Assembly (NCBI RefSeq): GCF_000759675.1
Contig: NZ_BAWM01000152.1
Coordinates: 124,001 to 188,000, forward strand
DNA: 64,000 bases
DNA from: Neobacillus niacini
Lineage (GTDB): Bacteria > Bacillota > Bacilli > Bacillales > Cytobacillaceae
Direction: 5' to 3'
A program made the position numbers and the translations under genes. The notes under the pieces were generated by a model. That model saw only the letters and a program-made list of their open reading frames with translations, made no database searches and was not told the DNA's origin. Shown here in pieces: positions 1-6,526 of this stretch. Each line of letters begins with the position of its first letter. Position 1 is the first letter of the stretch.

Positions 1-1259
1 GTCCTAATAGGCTTTTGTTTCGTAGATTTTCCTGTCTTTTTGCTTTCTTTAAAGCTTCGCTCTTCTTTCCTTGCTGCTTCCATCGCTTCCTTAACACTCT
101 TTATTTTAAGCCGAGCCCAATGGCTTGCAATGGATTCAACAAAGCCTTTTGTAAATTTCATGTCTGTTTTTCTAAGAACAACCTCAATCAATACATTTAC
201 AACACCAGGGGGAAGTTTGTATTTAATCATGACTTCCTCTAATATTTTTAAATTCGAAACAGAAGGCTCCACTCCACCCGATAGTTCTTTAAAAATAACG
301 ATTGGCGGTGTGGTTTCATAATAACGAATTAATTTTTCTTCCTGCGTTTTCGGTTCCGTCACTTGGACCTGATGGACAGCAGGCTGAGTTCTATTGATAA
401 GACTCGGAAGTTGATCATAATTTTCAAATTGATACCAATCACGCGCACCTTTTCTAAGGTCGTCGATATCAATTTCATCATTTTCATTAATGGCCCCTAA
501 TATAAAGTTTTTCATTTCAATAGGGCTAATTCCATAAAGAAATGCAAGATTACTGATAACCTCTTTTACTTTTTTGGTAAGTGCTTTTTGAGGGACTAGT
601 GATTCATTAAGACCCGCCATTAACATATCAAAATCAAAGGTATTAGTATCAATTTGAATTGGTTTTTGTTCCTGACGACCGATAAATTCTTGAGTGGATT
701 CCGCCTCCAAGTCTTCTGCATGCTCTTGCATATACTGAAGACTGCCTGGAGTTGCTGATGCAAACACATCCTGGAAGGCTCTTGTTACTTCTAAATAGTC
801 CTCTTCCATTGGCTTTTTTGGGATGGTAAAAAAACGTTTTAACCGCGAAAAGTGGTTTTTCCCGATTTTACGATATAAATAAATATTTAACATTCCATCA
901 AGAAAGAATTGCTCTGGATTCAATGGTGGATGGATTTCATAAATAAACGAACGTCCACTTTCATCTGTTTTCACGTATGTTTTTAATAAGCCAATCCCCT
1001 CAAGCATCAACCTAGCTTCGTAGATATCTTTTAAGTTGACACTTAACAAATTCATTAATAAATGATGGGTGGAGGATTCAGACCAAAGTTTATTTTCTTC
1101 AAGCTCTGCCCATAGAGTCATATATAAGCTTAAACAAGTAGAGCCAATTAAGGGCTGATACAAAAAAGTCAGCACTTTGCGATCATATTCATGCAGCAAT
1201 CCATTTGACGTAACAAGATAGCGGTCAATCGGAATCAATTCCTGCCAATGCTGCGCCAT
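1..1259 (-). CDS. dnaB: Replication initiation and membrane attachment protein DnaB (3' end beyond window)
   Basis: Firmicute helicase-loading protein that acts with DnaD and DnaI to place the replicative helicase at origins and restart sites. It is unrelated to the E. coli DnaB helicase. The visible 419 residues start MAQHWQELIPIDRY and carry the family's N-terminal winged-helix region (LYQPLIGSTCLSLYMTLW near residues 32-50) and a later DnaD-like helical region. The full protein is usually about 470 residues, so the C-terminus lies beyond position 1. ATG at 1259 follows AAGGGTGA at 5-nt spacing. It follows nrdR on the same strand with a hairpin in the 53-nt gap. Gene order nrdR-dnaB matches B. 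subtilis, where dnaI comes next. Confidence 0.95.
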   Translation of the reverse strand, partial: MAQHWQELIPIDRYLVTSNGLLHEYDRKVLTFLYQPLIGSTCLSLYMTLWAELEENKLWSESSTHHLLMNLLSVNLKDIYEARLMLEGIGLLKTYVKTDESGRSFIYEIHPPLNPEQFFLDGMLNIYLYRKIGKNHFSRLKRFFTIPKKPMEEDYLEVTRAFQDVFASATPGSLQYMQEHAEDLEAESTQEFIGRQEQKPIQIDTNTFDFDMLMAGLNESLVPQKALTKKVKEVISNLAFLYGISPIEMKNFILGAINENDEIDIDDLRKGARDWYQFENYDQLPSLINRTQPAVHQVQVTEPKTQEEKLIRYYETTPPIVIFKELSGGVEPSVSNLKILEEVMIKYKLPPGVVNVLIEVVLRKTDMKFTKGFVESIASHWARLKIKSVKEAMEAARKEERSFKESKKTGKSTKQKPIR

Positions 1260-1287
1260 ATCATTCACCCTTTAAAAAAAGTAATAA

Positions 1288-1312
1288 AGAGCCAAAGACT
1301 TTCTTTAGCTCT
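1288..1312 (-). terminator. Intercistronic hairpin between nrdR and dnaB
   Basis: On the minus strand, AGAGC-AAAG pairs with CTTT-GCTCT around a short loop, followed by a T-rich run (TTATTACTTTTTTT). It sits directly after the nrdR stop and before the dnaB ribosome site, so it may be a partial terminator or attenuator lowering read-through into dnaB. Confidence 0.5.
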
Positions 1313-1774
1313 CTAGGATTTCTCCTTGTTTATCAGTTCCTTTAATTCCTGAATAAAAACGTTTATATCCTTAAATTGACGGTAAACTGAAGCAAAGCGC
1401 ACATAAGCTACTTCATCAACATGTGCAAGCCTGTCCATGACCATTTCACCAATCAATTCACTTTTTATTTCTGATATTCCTTGACTGCGTAATTCCTTTT
1501 CTACCCCTTGGGTAATATCCTCTAATTCTTTTAAAGCAACAGGGCGCTTTTCACAAGCTTTAATTAAGCCTCTTAAGATCTTATCACGGCTGAATTCTTC
1601 CCTTGTACCTTCCTTCTTGACGACAATAAGTGGAATTTCTTCAATCTTCTCGAATGTTGTAAATCGATACCCACATTCTTCGCACTCACGTCTTCTTCGA
1701 GTTGCACGACCCTCATCTACCGGCCGGGAATCAAGCACACGTGTACCATAATTTTGACATGAAGGGCACTTCAT
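1313..1774 (-). CDS. nrdR: Transcriptional repressor NrdR
   Basis: Repressor of ribonucleotide reductase genes that senses ATP/dATP. The 153-residue length fits the family. An N-terminal zinc ribbon has C3, C6, C31 and C34 (MKCPSC at the start, RECEECGYRF later), followed by an ATP-cone domain at about residues 46-136. I chose ATG 1774 because GGGAG lies 8 nt upstream; a TTG five codons earlier would overlap that ribosome site. Position directly upstream of dnaB is the usual Bacillus arrangement. Confidence 0.97.
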   Translation of the reverse strand: MKCPSCQNYGTRVLDSRPVDEGRATRRRRECEECGYRFTTFEKIEEIPLIVVKKEGTREEFSRDKILRGLIKACEKRPVALKELEDITQGVEKELRSQGISEIKSELIGEMVMDRLAHVDEVAYVRFASVYRQFKDINVFIQELKELINKEKS

Positions 1775-1860
1775 TTGATCAACTCCCAAATCAATCCATT
1801 CATAAGTATAACATATCTATTCTTTATCTTATTAGAAAGAAAACGGTAACACAAGATGTA

Positions 1861-2259
1861 TTATGAGCTTTTTCCGACTCTAACAAGAGTATGTAATTTG
1901 TTGATTCGCTCGTAGTAAGAAATAAGCCTTTTTCTTAAAATTGGATACAGTCCGATAGGTGAAAATTTTTCAGAAGAAATATTAAAGTCTACCGCCGTTT
2001 CCATTGGTCTCACAGTAACAACTGTAACGATTAAAAAACAAGAAATTGGTTTATTGATTTCAACTGCAATCTCCCCATGGTCTTTAGAAACAGTTGCGAT
2101 TCGGCAATCCGCATCCTGTCTAAATGAATCTTCAATTGACTGAAATAACTGGTTGAAAGTTGCTTTATAATAATGGGTATTTAAGGAACTATCTTTTTGA
2201 TGATCTGACGTTTCGACTTGTTTGCTGAAGCGAATAAATATATTCCTAAGTATAGACAT
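1861..2259 (-). CDS. Conserved hypothetical cytosolic protein
   Basis: 132 residues, no signal peptide or membrane segment, no motif I can assign. It has mixed alpha/beta character with a basic C-terminus (LRKRLISYYERINKLHTLVRVGKSS). ATG at 2259 has GGAGG at 5-nt spacing, so translation signals are good; an upstream in-frame TTG falls inside that ribosome site. It lies between speD and nrdR. Function unknown; a role is not inferred from its neighbours. Confidence 0.7.
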   Translation of the reverse strand: MSILRNIFIRFSKQVETSDHQKDSSLNTHYYKATFNQLFQSIEDSFRQDADCRIATVSKDHGEIAVEINKPISCFLIVTVVTVRPMETAVDFNISSEKFSPIGLYPILRKRLISYYERINKLHTLVRVGKSS

Positions 2260-2310
2260 GGTATCCTCCAATAAATTATCTTTTTTCTTAGTTTACAATA
2301 CTTTGAGAAA

Positions 2311-2344
2311 AAAATAAAAAGAGGTGTACTATAAATACACCTCT
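2311..2344 (-). terminator. Terminator after speD
   Basis: Perfect 9-bp stem (AGAGGTGTA with TACACCTCT) followed by TTTTTATTTTT on the minus strand, just downstream of the speD stop. Confidence 0.9.
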
Positions 2345-2368
2345 CGTCGCTTTTTTATTTATAGAATA

Positions 2369-2749
2369 TTATAGAACTTTTGCCTGTTTTACATGAACAG
2401 GTCCCATACCACGTGGAATTTCAATATTTTCACGTGTTTGCGCATTTAAGGCTTCCGCAATATAATCAGCTGCTACATTGGGATTAAGATCGCCACAAGT
2501 ATATACATCAATGCTAGCATATCCATGCTCAGGGAAGCTGTGAATCGTTAAGTGAGATTCAGAAATAATAACAACACCGCTTACGCCTTGTGGTGCAAAT
2601 TTATGAAATGCTACTTCGCGGATTTCCGCACCTGATTTCAGAGCTGCTTCGACAAAAGTTTGTTCAATAAAATTCATATCATTCAATTTTTCAAAATCGC
2701 ATCCCCATAATTCAGAGATAACGTGACGTCCCATTGTTTCCATATTCAT
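2369..2749 (-). CDS. speD: S-adenosylmethionine decarboxylase proenzyme
   Basis: Makes decarboxylated SAM, the aminopropyl donor for spermidine. The 126-residue bacterial class 1B enzyme cleaves itself to create a pyruvoyl group. The processing site is visible as SESHLTIH, with cleavage between E64 and S65; the proton-donor region YTCGD contains C85. ATG 2749 (MNMETMGRH) has GAGGGGG just upstream; METM at 2743 is a possible alternative. It has its own sigma-A promoter, a structured leader and a terminator, so it is probably monocistronic. The ribosome site is complementary to part of the leader (see that entry). Confidence 0.97.
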   Translation of the reverse strand: MNMETMGRHVISELWGCDFEKLNDMNFIEQTFVEAALKSGAEIREVAFHKFAPQGVSGVVIISESHLTIHSFPEHGYASIDVYTCGDLNPNVAADYIAEALNAQTRENIEIPRGMGPVHVKQAKVL

Positions 2750-2891
2750 TTTTCCCCCTCTAAACATTTTCGCTGCATTCTTGAAATCTGAGTTATTGAC
2801 GGTATCTTATAATTACCACGGGGGAAAGTTAGTCCAGAGAGGTCCTAACCCTTTAAGTAATTAATTGCTACCTAATTTCAAGAAGTTCACG
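2750..2891 (-). promoter_or_regulatory. Structured 5' leader of speD, candidate cis-regulatory RNA
   Basis: The minus-strand transcript between the promoter and speD folds into an extended hairpin. A perfect 10-bp closing helix pairs 2875-2884 with 2778-2787 (TTCTTGAAAT with ATTTCAAGAA). Inside it, 2869-2872 pairs with 2801-2804 (GGTA/TACC), 2857-2863 with 2810-2816 (7 bp), and 2845-2849 with 2828-2832 (GTTAG/CTAAC). The internal run TTTCCCCC (2820-2827) is exactly complementary to GGGGGAAA (2751-2758), which contains the speD Shine-Dalgarno sequence. This would allow pseudoknot-type control of translation. It does not resemble the SAM-I box or another riboswitch I recognise; the ligand is unknown. 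Confidence 0.6.
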
Positions 2892-2897
2892 ATGACT

Positions 2898-2926
2898 AGT
2901 ATACTAAGTTTATATTTTTTTTGCAA
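2898..2926 (-). promoter_or_regulatory. Sigma-A promoter of speD
   Basis: Minus strand -35 TTGCAA (2921-2926), 17-bp spacer, -10 TATACT (2898-2903). Predicted start is near 2891, giving a leader of about 140 nt. Confidence 0.8.
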
Positions 2927-3032
2927 CCTATCAATCTAAAATTTTTTTTAGTAATAGTGTTTAAAGGGCCTTTCTCCTCTAAAAAAAATCAAATTTCAAA
3001 CTATAATATGAAATTGCAAATGAAAAAGCTAC

Positions 3033-3064
3033 AAAAAAATGCTGTCAATTGACAGCATTTTTTG
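3033..3064 (-). terminator. Terminator after gapB
   Basis: Stem formed by the palindrome GCTGTCAATTGACAGC (3041-3056), flanked by A-tract and T-tract, immediately downstream of the gapB stop. Confidence 0.85.
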
Positions 3065-3066
3065 TT

Positions 3067-4098
3067 TTATCCAACTTTAACTTGATTTGAATTAGCCATT
3101 AGATGTGCGACATATAAGGTAAGATCGACGACACGGGAAGAATAGCCCCACTCGTTATCATACCATGCAAGCACTTTCACTTTTCTGTTACCCATTACCA
3201 TGGTTGATAATCCATCAATGATAGCGGAGTATGGATTTGTATTGAAATCAACTGATACAAGCGGCTCCATAGTAAAGTCCAGGATACCGGTTAATGGACC
3301 ATTTTTTGCCTCCATAAATGCCAGATTGATATCATCAACCGTAACATCTTGTTTCAAATCGACCACTAAATCTACTAGAGAAACATTTGGAGTAGGTACA
3401 CGCAGTGACATTCCATGCAGCTTACCCTTTAACTGAGGTAATACCAGTGATAACGCTTTAGCAGCCCCAGTTGTTGTTGGGATGATAGATTGTCCACATG
3501 CTCTAGCTCTTCGCAAATCTTTATGTGGGTTATCGATGTTTCGTTGATCATTTGTATACGAGTGAATCGTCGTCATTAGACCATTTTCGATTCCAAACTT
3601 TTCATCCAGCACTTTTGCAACAGGTGCCAAACAGTTTGTAGTACAGGAAGCGTTGGAAATAACATCATGTTGCATGATATCGAGCTTTTCTTCGTTTACT
3701 CCCATAACAATCGTAATATCCTCATTTTTACCCGGTGCAGTAATAATTACCTTTTTCGCTCCTGCGTCTAAGTGTAGACTTGCTTTGTCTCGTGAGTTAA
3801 ATTTTCCGGTTGCTTCGATAACCACATCAATATTTAACTCTTTCCATGGAAGCTGCTCAGGATTTCGATTATTTAATAATTTTACTCGTTTACCGTTTAC
3901 AATTAGCTCTTCATCTAATGCAATGATATCCCCTTGAAATTGTCCATGAACCGTATCATATTTAATTAAATGAGCTAACGTTTCCGCTGGATAGCTCGCA
4001 TTTATAGCAATAATATCAAGCTTATTTTCAAGGATCGCTTTTCTAAAAACCATCCTTCCAATTCTCCCAAAACCGTTTATTGCAATTCTCGCCTTCAT
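3067..4098 (-). CDS. gapB: Glyceraldehyde-3-phosphate dehydrogenase, gluconeogenic type
   Basis: 343 residues. The N-terminal Rossmann motif is INGFGRIGR (residues 7-15) and the catalytic cysteine is C152 in SNASCTTNC. B. subtilis GapB prefers NADP and works in gluconeogenesis. Assignment to GapB rather than glycolytic GapA rests on sequence character and on its place between coaE and speD. The upstream region carries two inverted CcpN-type sites, as expected for a gene repressed on glycolytic carbon. It is flanked by a promoter region and a terminator, so probably monocistronic. Confidence 0.95.
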   Translation of the reverse strand: MKARIAINGFGRIGRMVFRKAILENKLDIIAINASYPAETLAHLIKYDTVHGQFQGDIIALDEELIVNGKRVKLLNNRNPEQLPWKELNIDVVIEATGKFNSRDKASLHLDAGAKKVIITAPGKNEDITIVMGVNEEKLDIMQHDVISNASCTTNCLAPVAKVLDEKFGIENGLMTTIHSYTNDQRNIDNPHKDLRRARACGQSIIPTTTGAAKALSLVLPQLKGKLHGMSLRVPTPNVSLVDLVVDLKQDVTVDDINLAFMEAKNGPLTGILDFTMEPLVSVDFNTNPYSAIIDGLSTMVMGNRKVKVLAWYDNEWGYSSRVVDLTLYVAHLMANSNQVKVG

Positions 4099-4112
4099 TA
4101 CACGGCCCCTTT

Positions 4113-4167
4113 CTTAATATGTTATACTTATTAACTTGTTTCTTCGTAATTAGTATAACATATTAAG
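4113..4167 (-). promoter_or_regulatory. Inverted pair of CcpN-type operators upstream of gapB
   Basis: A perfect 16-bp inverted repeat: CTTAATATGTTATACT at 4113-4128 and its reverse complement at 4152-4167. Each arm contains TATGTTATACT (4118-4128; reverse strand 4152-4162), an exact match to the published CcpN consensus TRTGHYATAYW. The sites lie 15-70 nt upstream of the gapB start. CcpN represses gapB and pckA in B. subtilis; its action here is inference. Confidence 0.7.
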
Positions 4168-4302
4168 GTGAATAAGTGATACATAAAGTGTGGAATTTTA
4201 AAAATGTTTTACAATTCAGATATGTAACAAAACTCCATGTCATTTGCTCAAGAACTTAACTTGCATCCTTTTCGGGCACAATCTAATCCTTATTCTCTCC
4301 AT

Positions 4303-4334
4303 AAACAAAAAAAAGAAGGGTGCGCCCCCTTCTT
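4303..4334 (-). terminator. Terminator of the phoP-to-coaE operon
   Basis: Minus strand AAGAAGGGGGCGCACCCTTCTT hairpin followed by TTTTTTTG, abutting the coaE stop codon. Confidence 0.9.
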
Positions 4335-4336
4335 GA

Positions 4337-4942
4337 TTAAGTCAATTCTATTCCCCAGCTTTTTAAAACCTCAATTACCTGTTTTTTTGTTTCAGCGATA
4401 GACCCATTATTATTAATGACGGCATCGGCTAAAGGTACTTTTTCTGACAGGGGCATTTGTGACTTCACTCTTGCCTCTGCGTCCTCAGGTGAGAGATCAT
4501 TGCGTTCCATCAGTCTTTTTAGCTGGATATCTTTATCCACATAAACAAGGAGCGTTTTTTCCACCATATGCGTTAGTTTACTTTCAAACAGCAGCGGTAT
4601 ATCGAGGACGATGACTTGTTCCCCGCTCACCTTTGCTGCCTCTACTTGATTATTCATCCTTTTTCGAACCTCAGGATGAACAATGCTATTTAAGAGTTGT
4701 CGTTTTTCAGCGTTATGAAAAATAATCGAACCGAGTTTCTGCCTATCAATTTCCTCGTTACTTAGTAAAATATCATGACCAAATTCAGTAACGATTTTTT
4801 GGTAGGCTGGTTCTCCTTTTTCAACAGCAAGGCGGGCTTCTACGTCTGCATCAATGACAGTGATGGCCAATTCTTTCAACATATTTGAAACAGTACTTTT
4901 TCCACTGGCTATTCCGCCTGTTAATCCGATTACTAGTGACAT
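4337..4942 (-). CDS. coaE: Dephospho-CoA kinase
   Basis: Phosphorylates dephospho-CoA in the last step of coenzyme A synthesis. At 201 residues it is the usual size. P-loop GLTGGIASGKST lies at residues 7-18, and the P-loop kinase fold includes the lid region around RLMERNDL. ATG has AAAGGA upstream. Last gene of the run phoP-phoR-polA-mutM-ytaF-coaE, 21 nt after ytaF, and ends in a strong terminator. Confidence 0.96.
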   Translation of the reverse strand: MSLVIGLTGGIASGKSTVSNMLKELAITVIDADVEARLAVEKGEPAYQKIVTEFGHDILLSNEEIDRQKLGSIIFHNAEKRQLLNSIVHPEVRKRMNNQVEAAKVSGEQVIVLDIPLLFESKLTHMVEKTLLVYVDKDIQLKRLMERNDLSPEDAEARVKSQMPLSEKVPLADAVINNNGSIAETKKQVIEVLKSWGIELT

Positions 4943-4963
4943 ACTCTTATCCTTTCCACATTA

Positions 4964-5599
4964 TCATAATTTCCAAATACCAATGATAATTAATAAAATC
5001 CCCGGTAAAAAGGTAAACTTTTGAACCCAACTAAATTTATGAAAAAAAGCACCGCTTCTTATTCCTAAAAGAAGAAATAGTGAACTCATAACAGCCACGC
5101 TGGCGGCCAAATAAAAGGGAGAGAATCCAAGCATAGCCGCACCAATTCCAGCACCAAATGCATCAATGGATAAAGCAAAACCAAGCATGAATGCCTCGAT
5201 TCCAGTAATCGTACCCGAACGGTCAAAGTCCGCTGACATTGGTTTTCTTAAAATATTTATTGCAATCCCTAATGAGCGGATTTCAAAATTAATAATTAGC
5301 TTTTCATGTTCGAGTAGTACTGCATCTTTTTCCGGTCTAAAAAATTGATACATTACCCAGGCGCCGAGACCGATTAATATAAAGCCCCCAAGGCTTGCCG
5401 TGATATTGGGAGATAAGATTTTTTCTATTGCATGACCAATTGACACAGCAATCATTAAAGAGATTGCTGAACAGGTTGCAATAATGAGCACTGATTTAAG
5501 CGGCAGTACCATTTTCCTTAGTCCATACGTAAACCCTACGCTAAAGCTATCAAGACTGAGAGCAAAAGCCAGCAGGAGAAGTGAGAACAATTGAAACAT
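4964..5599 (-). CDS. ytaF: Sporulation membrane protein YtaF (MntP-like fold)
   Basis: 211-residue integral membrane protein with about six hydrophobic segments and a two-repeat architecture: ALSLDSFSVGFTYG near residue 13 and ALSIDAFGAGIGAA in the second half. The Asp residues inside membrane helices resemble the MntP/LysE superfamily. YtaF is reported as a sporulation membrane protein in Bacillus; substrate is not known to me. ATG 5599 is preferred, with AGGAG 11 nt upstream; an earlier TTG overlaps that ribosome site. Lies between mutM and coaE as in B. subtilis. Confidence 0.88.
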   Translation of the reverse strand: MFQLFSLLLLAFALSLDSFSVGFTYGLRKMVLPLKSVLIIATCSAISLMIAVSIGHAIEKILSPNITASLGGFILIGLGAWVMYQFFRPEKDAVLLEHEKLIINFEIRSLGIAINILRKPMSADFDRSGTITGIEAFMLGFALSIDAFGAGIGAAMLGFSPFYLAASVAVMSSLFLLLGIRSGAFFHKFSWVQKFTFLPGILLIIIGIWKL

Positions 5600-5687
5600 G
5601 ATGTCTAGGGCTCCTTCCGTCAATCACTACGATAGTATATGGGAGGAGCCTATCCTTTGTTATTAAATTGTCAATTCACTTCAATTT

Positions 5688-6515
5688 TTAAAGTTTTTGG
5701 CAGGTAGGACAATAATGAGTACCTCGTCCGCCTACAGTTGTTTTTTCTAATGGGGTTCCACACTTTTTGCATTCTTCCCCTTTACGACCGTAAGCAAATA
5801 ATTCAAGCTGAAACATTCCAATTTCCCCTTGTGAGTTTACGTAGGAGCGAATGGTGCTTCCTCCTTTTTTAACCGCTTCATCTAATGTCTTAACAATTTC
5901 CTGATGCAGCAATGTTAATTCTGCTTCACTCAGAGAGTTTGCAATCCTTTCAGGATGAATTCCAGAACGGAACAGTGCCTCATCCACATAGATATTTCCA
6001 AGTCCAACAAAGACTTTTTGATCTAGGAGTGCAGGCTTCACCTTTCTGTTTGTCTTTTTCAGCTTCTCGGATAAATATTCCTTCGTGAAATCTTCTGAAA
6101 AAGGCTCTGGTCCAAGGTCGATAAGAGGAGGCTTTTGAAATTCCTCCCCTTTTTTAAATAAGTGCATCGTTCCGAATTTACGAACATCCCGATACCGTAA
6201 TTCACTTCCATCGGTAAAATGAAAGATAACATGAGTATGTTTATCATACGGTTCTTCTTTTGGGTATAGCCCATATTTACCTTCCATCCTTAAATGGGAA
6301 ACTAGGGCAAAGGTGTTAGTATAGATGATTAAAAACTTTCCTCTTCTGCCGATATCCTCAATTGATTCCCCTCTAAGGGCGTCAATGAATTGTTCAACCT
6401 CAACTGGATTTTTAATAATTTTCGCCCAGTGAACCGTTATATTCTCAATTTGTTTATGTGAAACAAGCTGTTTTAACGTCTTTCTTACGGTTTCAACTTC
6501 CGGTAGTTCTGGCAT
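5688..6515 (-). CDS. mutM: Formamidopyrimidine-DNA glycosylase
   Basis: Removes 8-oxoguanine and formamidopyrimidines and nicks the abasic site. The 275-residue protein has the catalytic N-terminus MPELPEVETVR (P2 nucleophile and E3), the LSHLRMEGKYG loop with the conserved lysine, the helix-two-turn-helix region, and a C-terminal zinc finger (CKKC...CPTC). It starts 11 nt after the polA stop, so coupled expression is likely. Pairing with polA is the standard Bacillus arrangement. Confidence 0.97.
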   Translation of the reverse strand: MPELPEVETVRKTLKQLVSHKQIENITVHWAKIIKNPVEVEQFIDALRGESIEDIGRRGKFLIIYTNTFALVSHLRMEGKYGLYPKEEPYDKHTHVIFHFTDGSELRYRDVRKFGTMHLFKKGEEFQKPPLIDLGPEPFSEDFTKEYLSEKLKKTNRKVKPALLDQKVFVGLGNIYVDEALFRSGIHPERIANSLSEAELTLLHQEIVKTLDEAVKKGGSTIRSYVNSQGEIGMFQLELFAYGRKGEECKKCGTPLEKTTVGGRGTHYCPTCQKL

Positions 6516-6526
6516 ACAATTCCCCC

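Noticed and set aside
40..321. Plus-strand frames opposite dnaB
   Set aside because: Complement of an unmistakable dnaB coding region.
2750..2891. SAM-I riboswitch upstream of speD
   Set aside because: No S-box core sequences or terminator/antiterminator pair; the layout suggests translational rather than transcriptional control.
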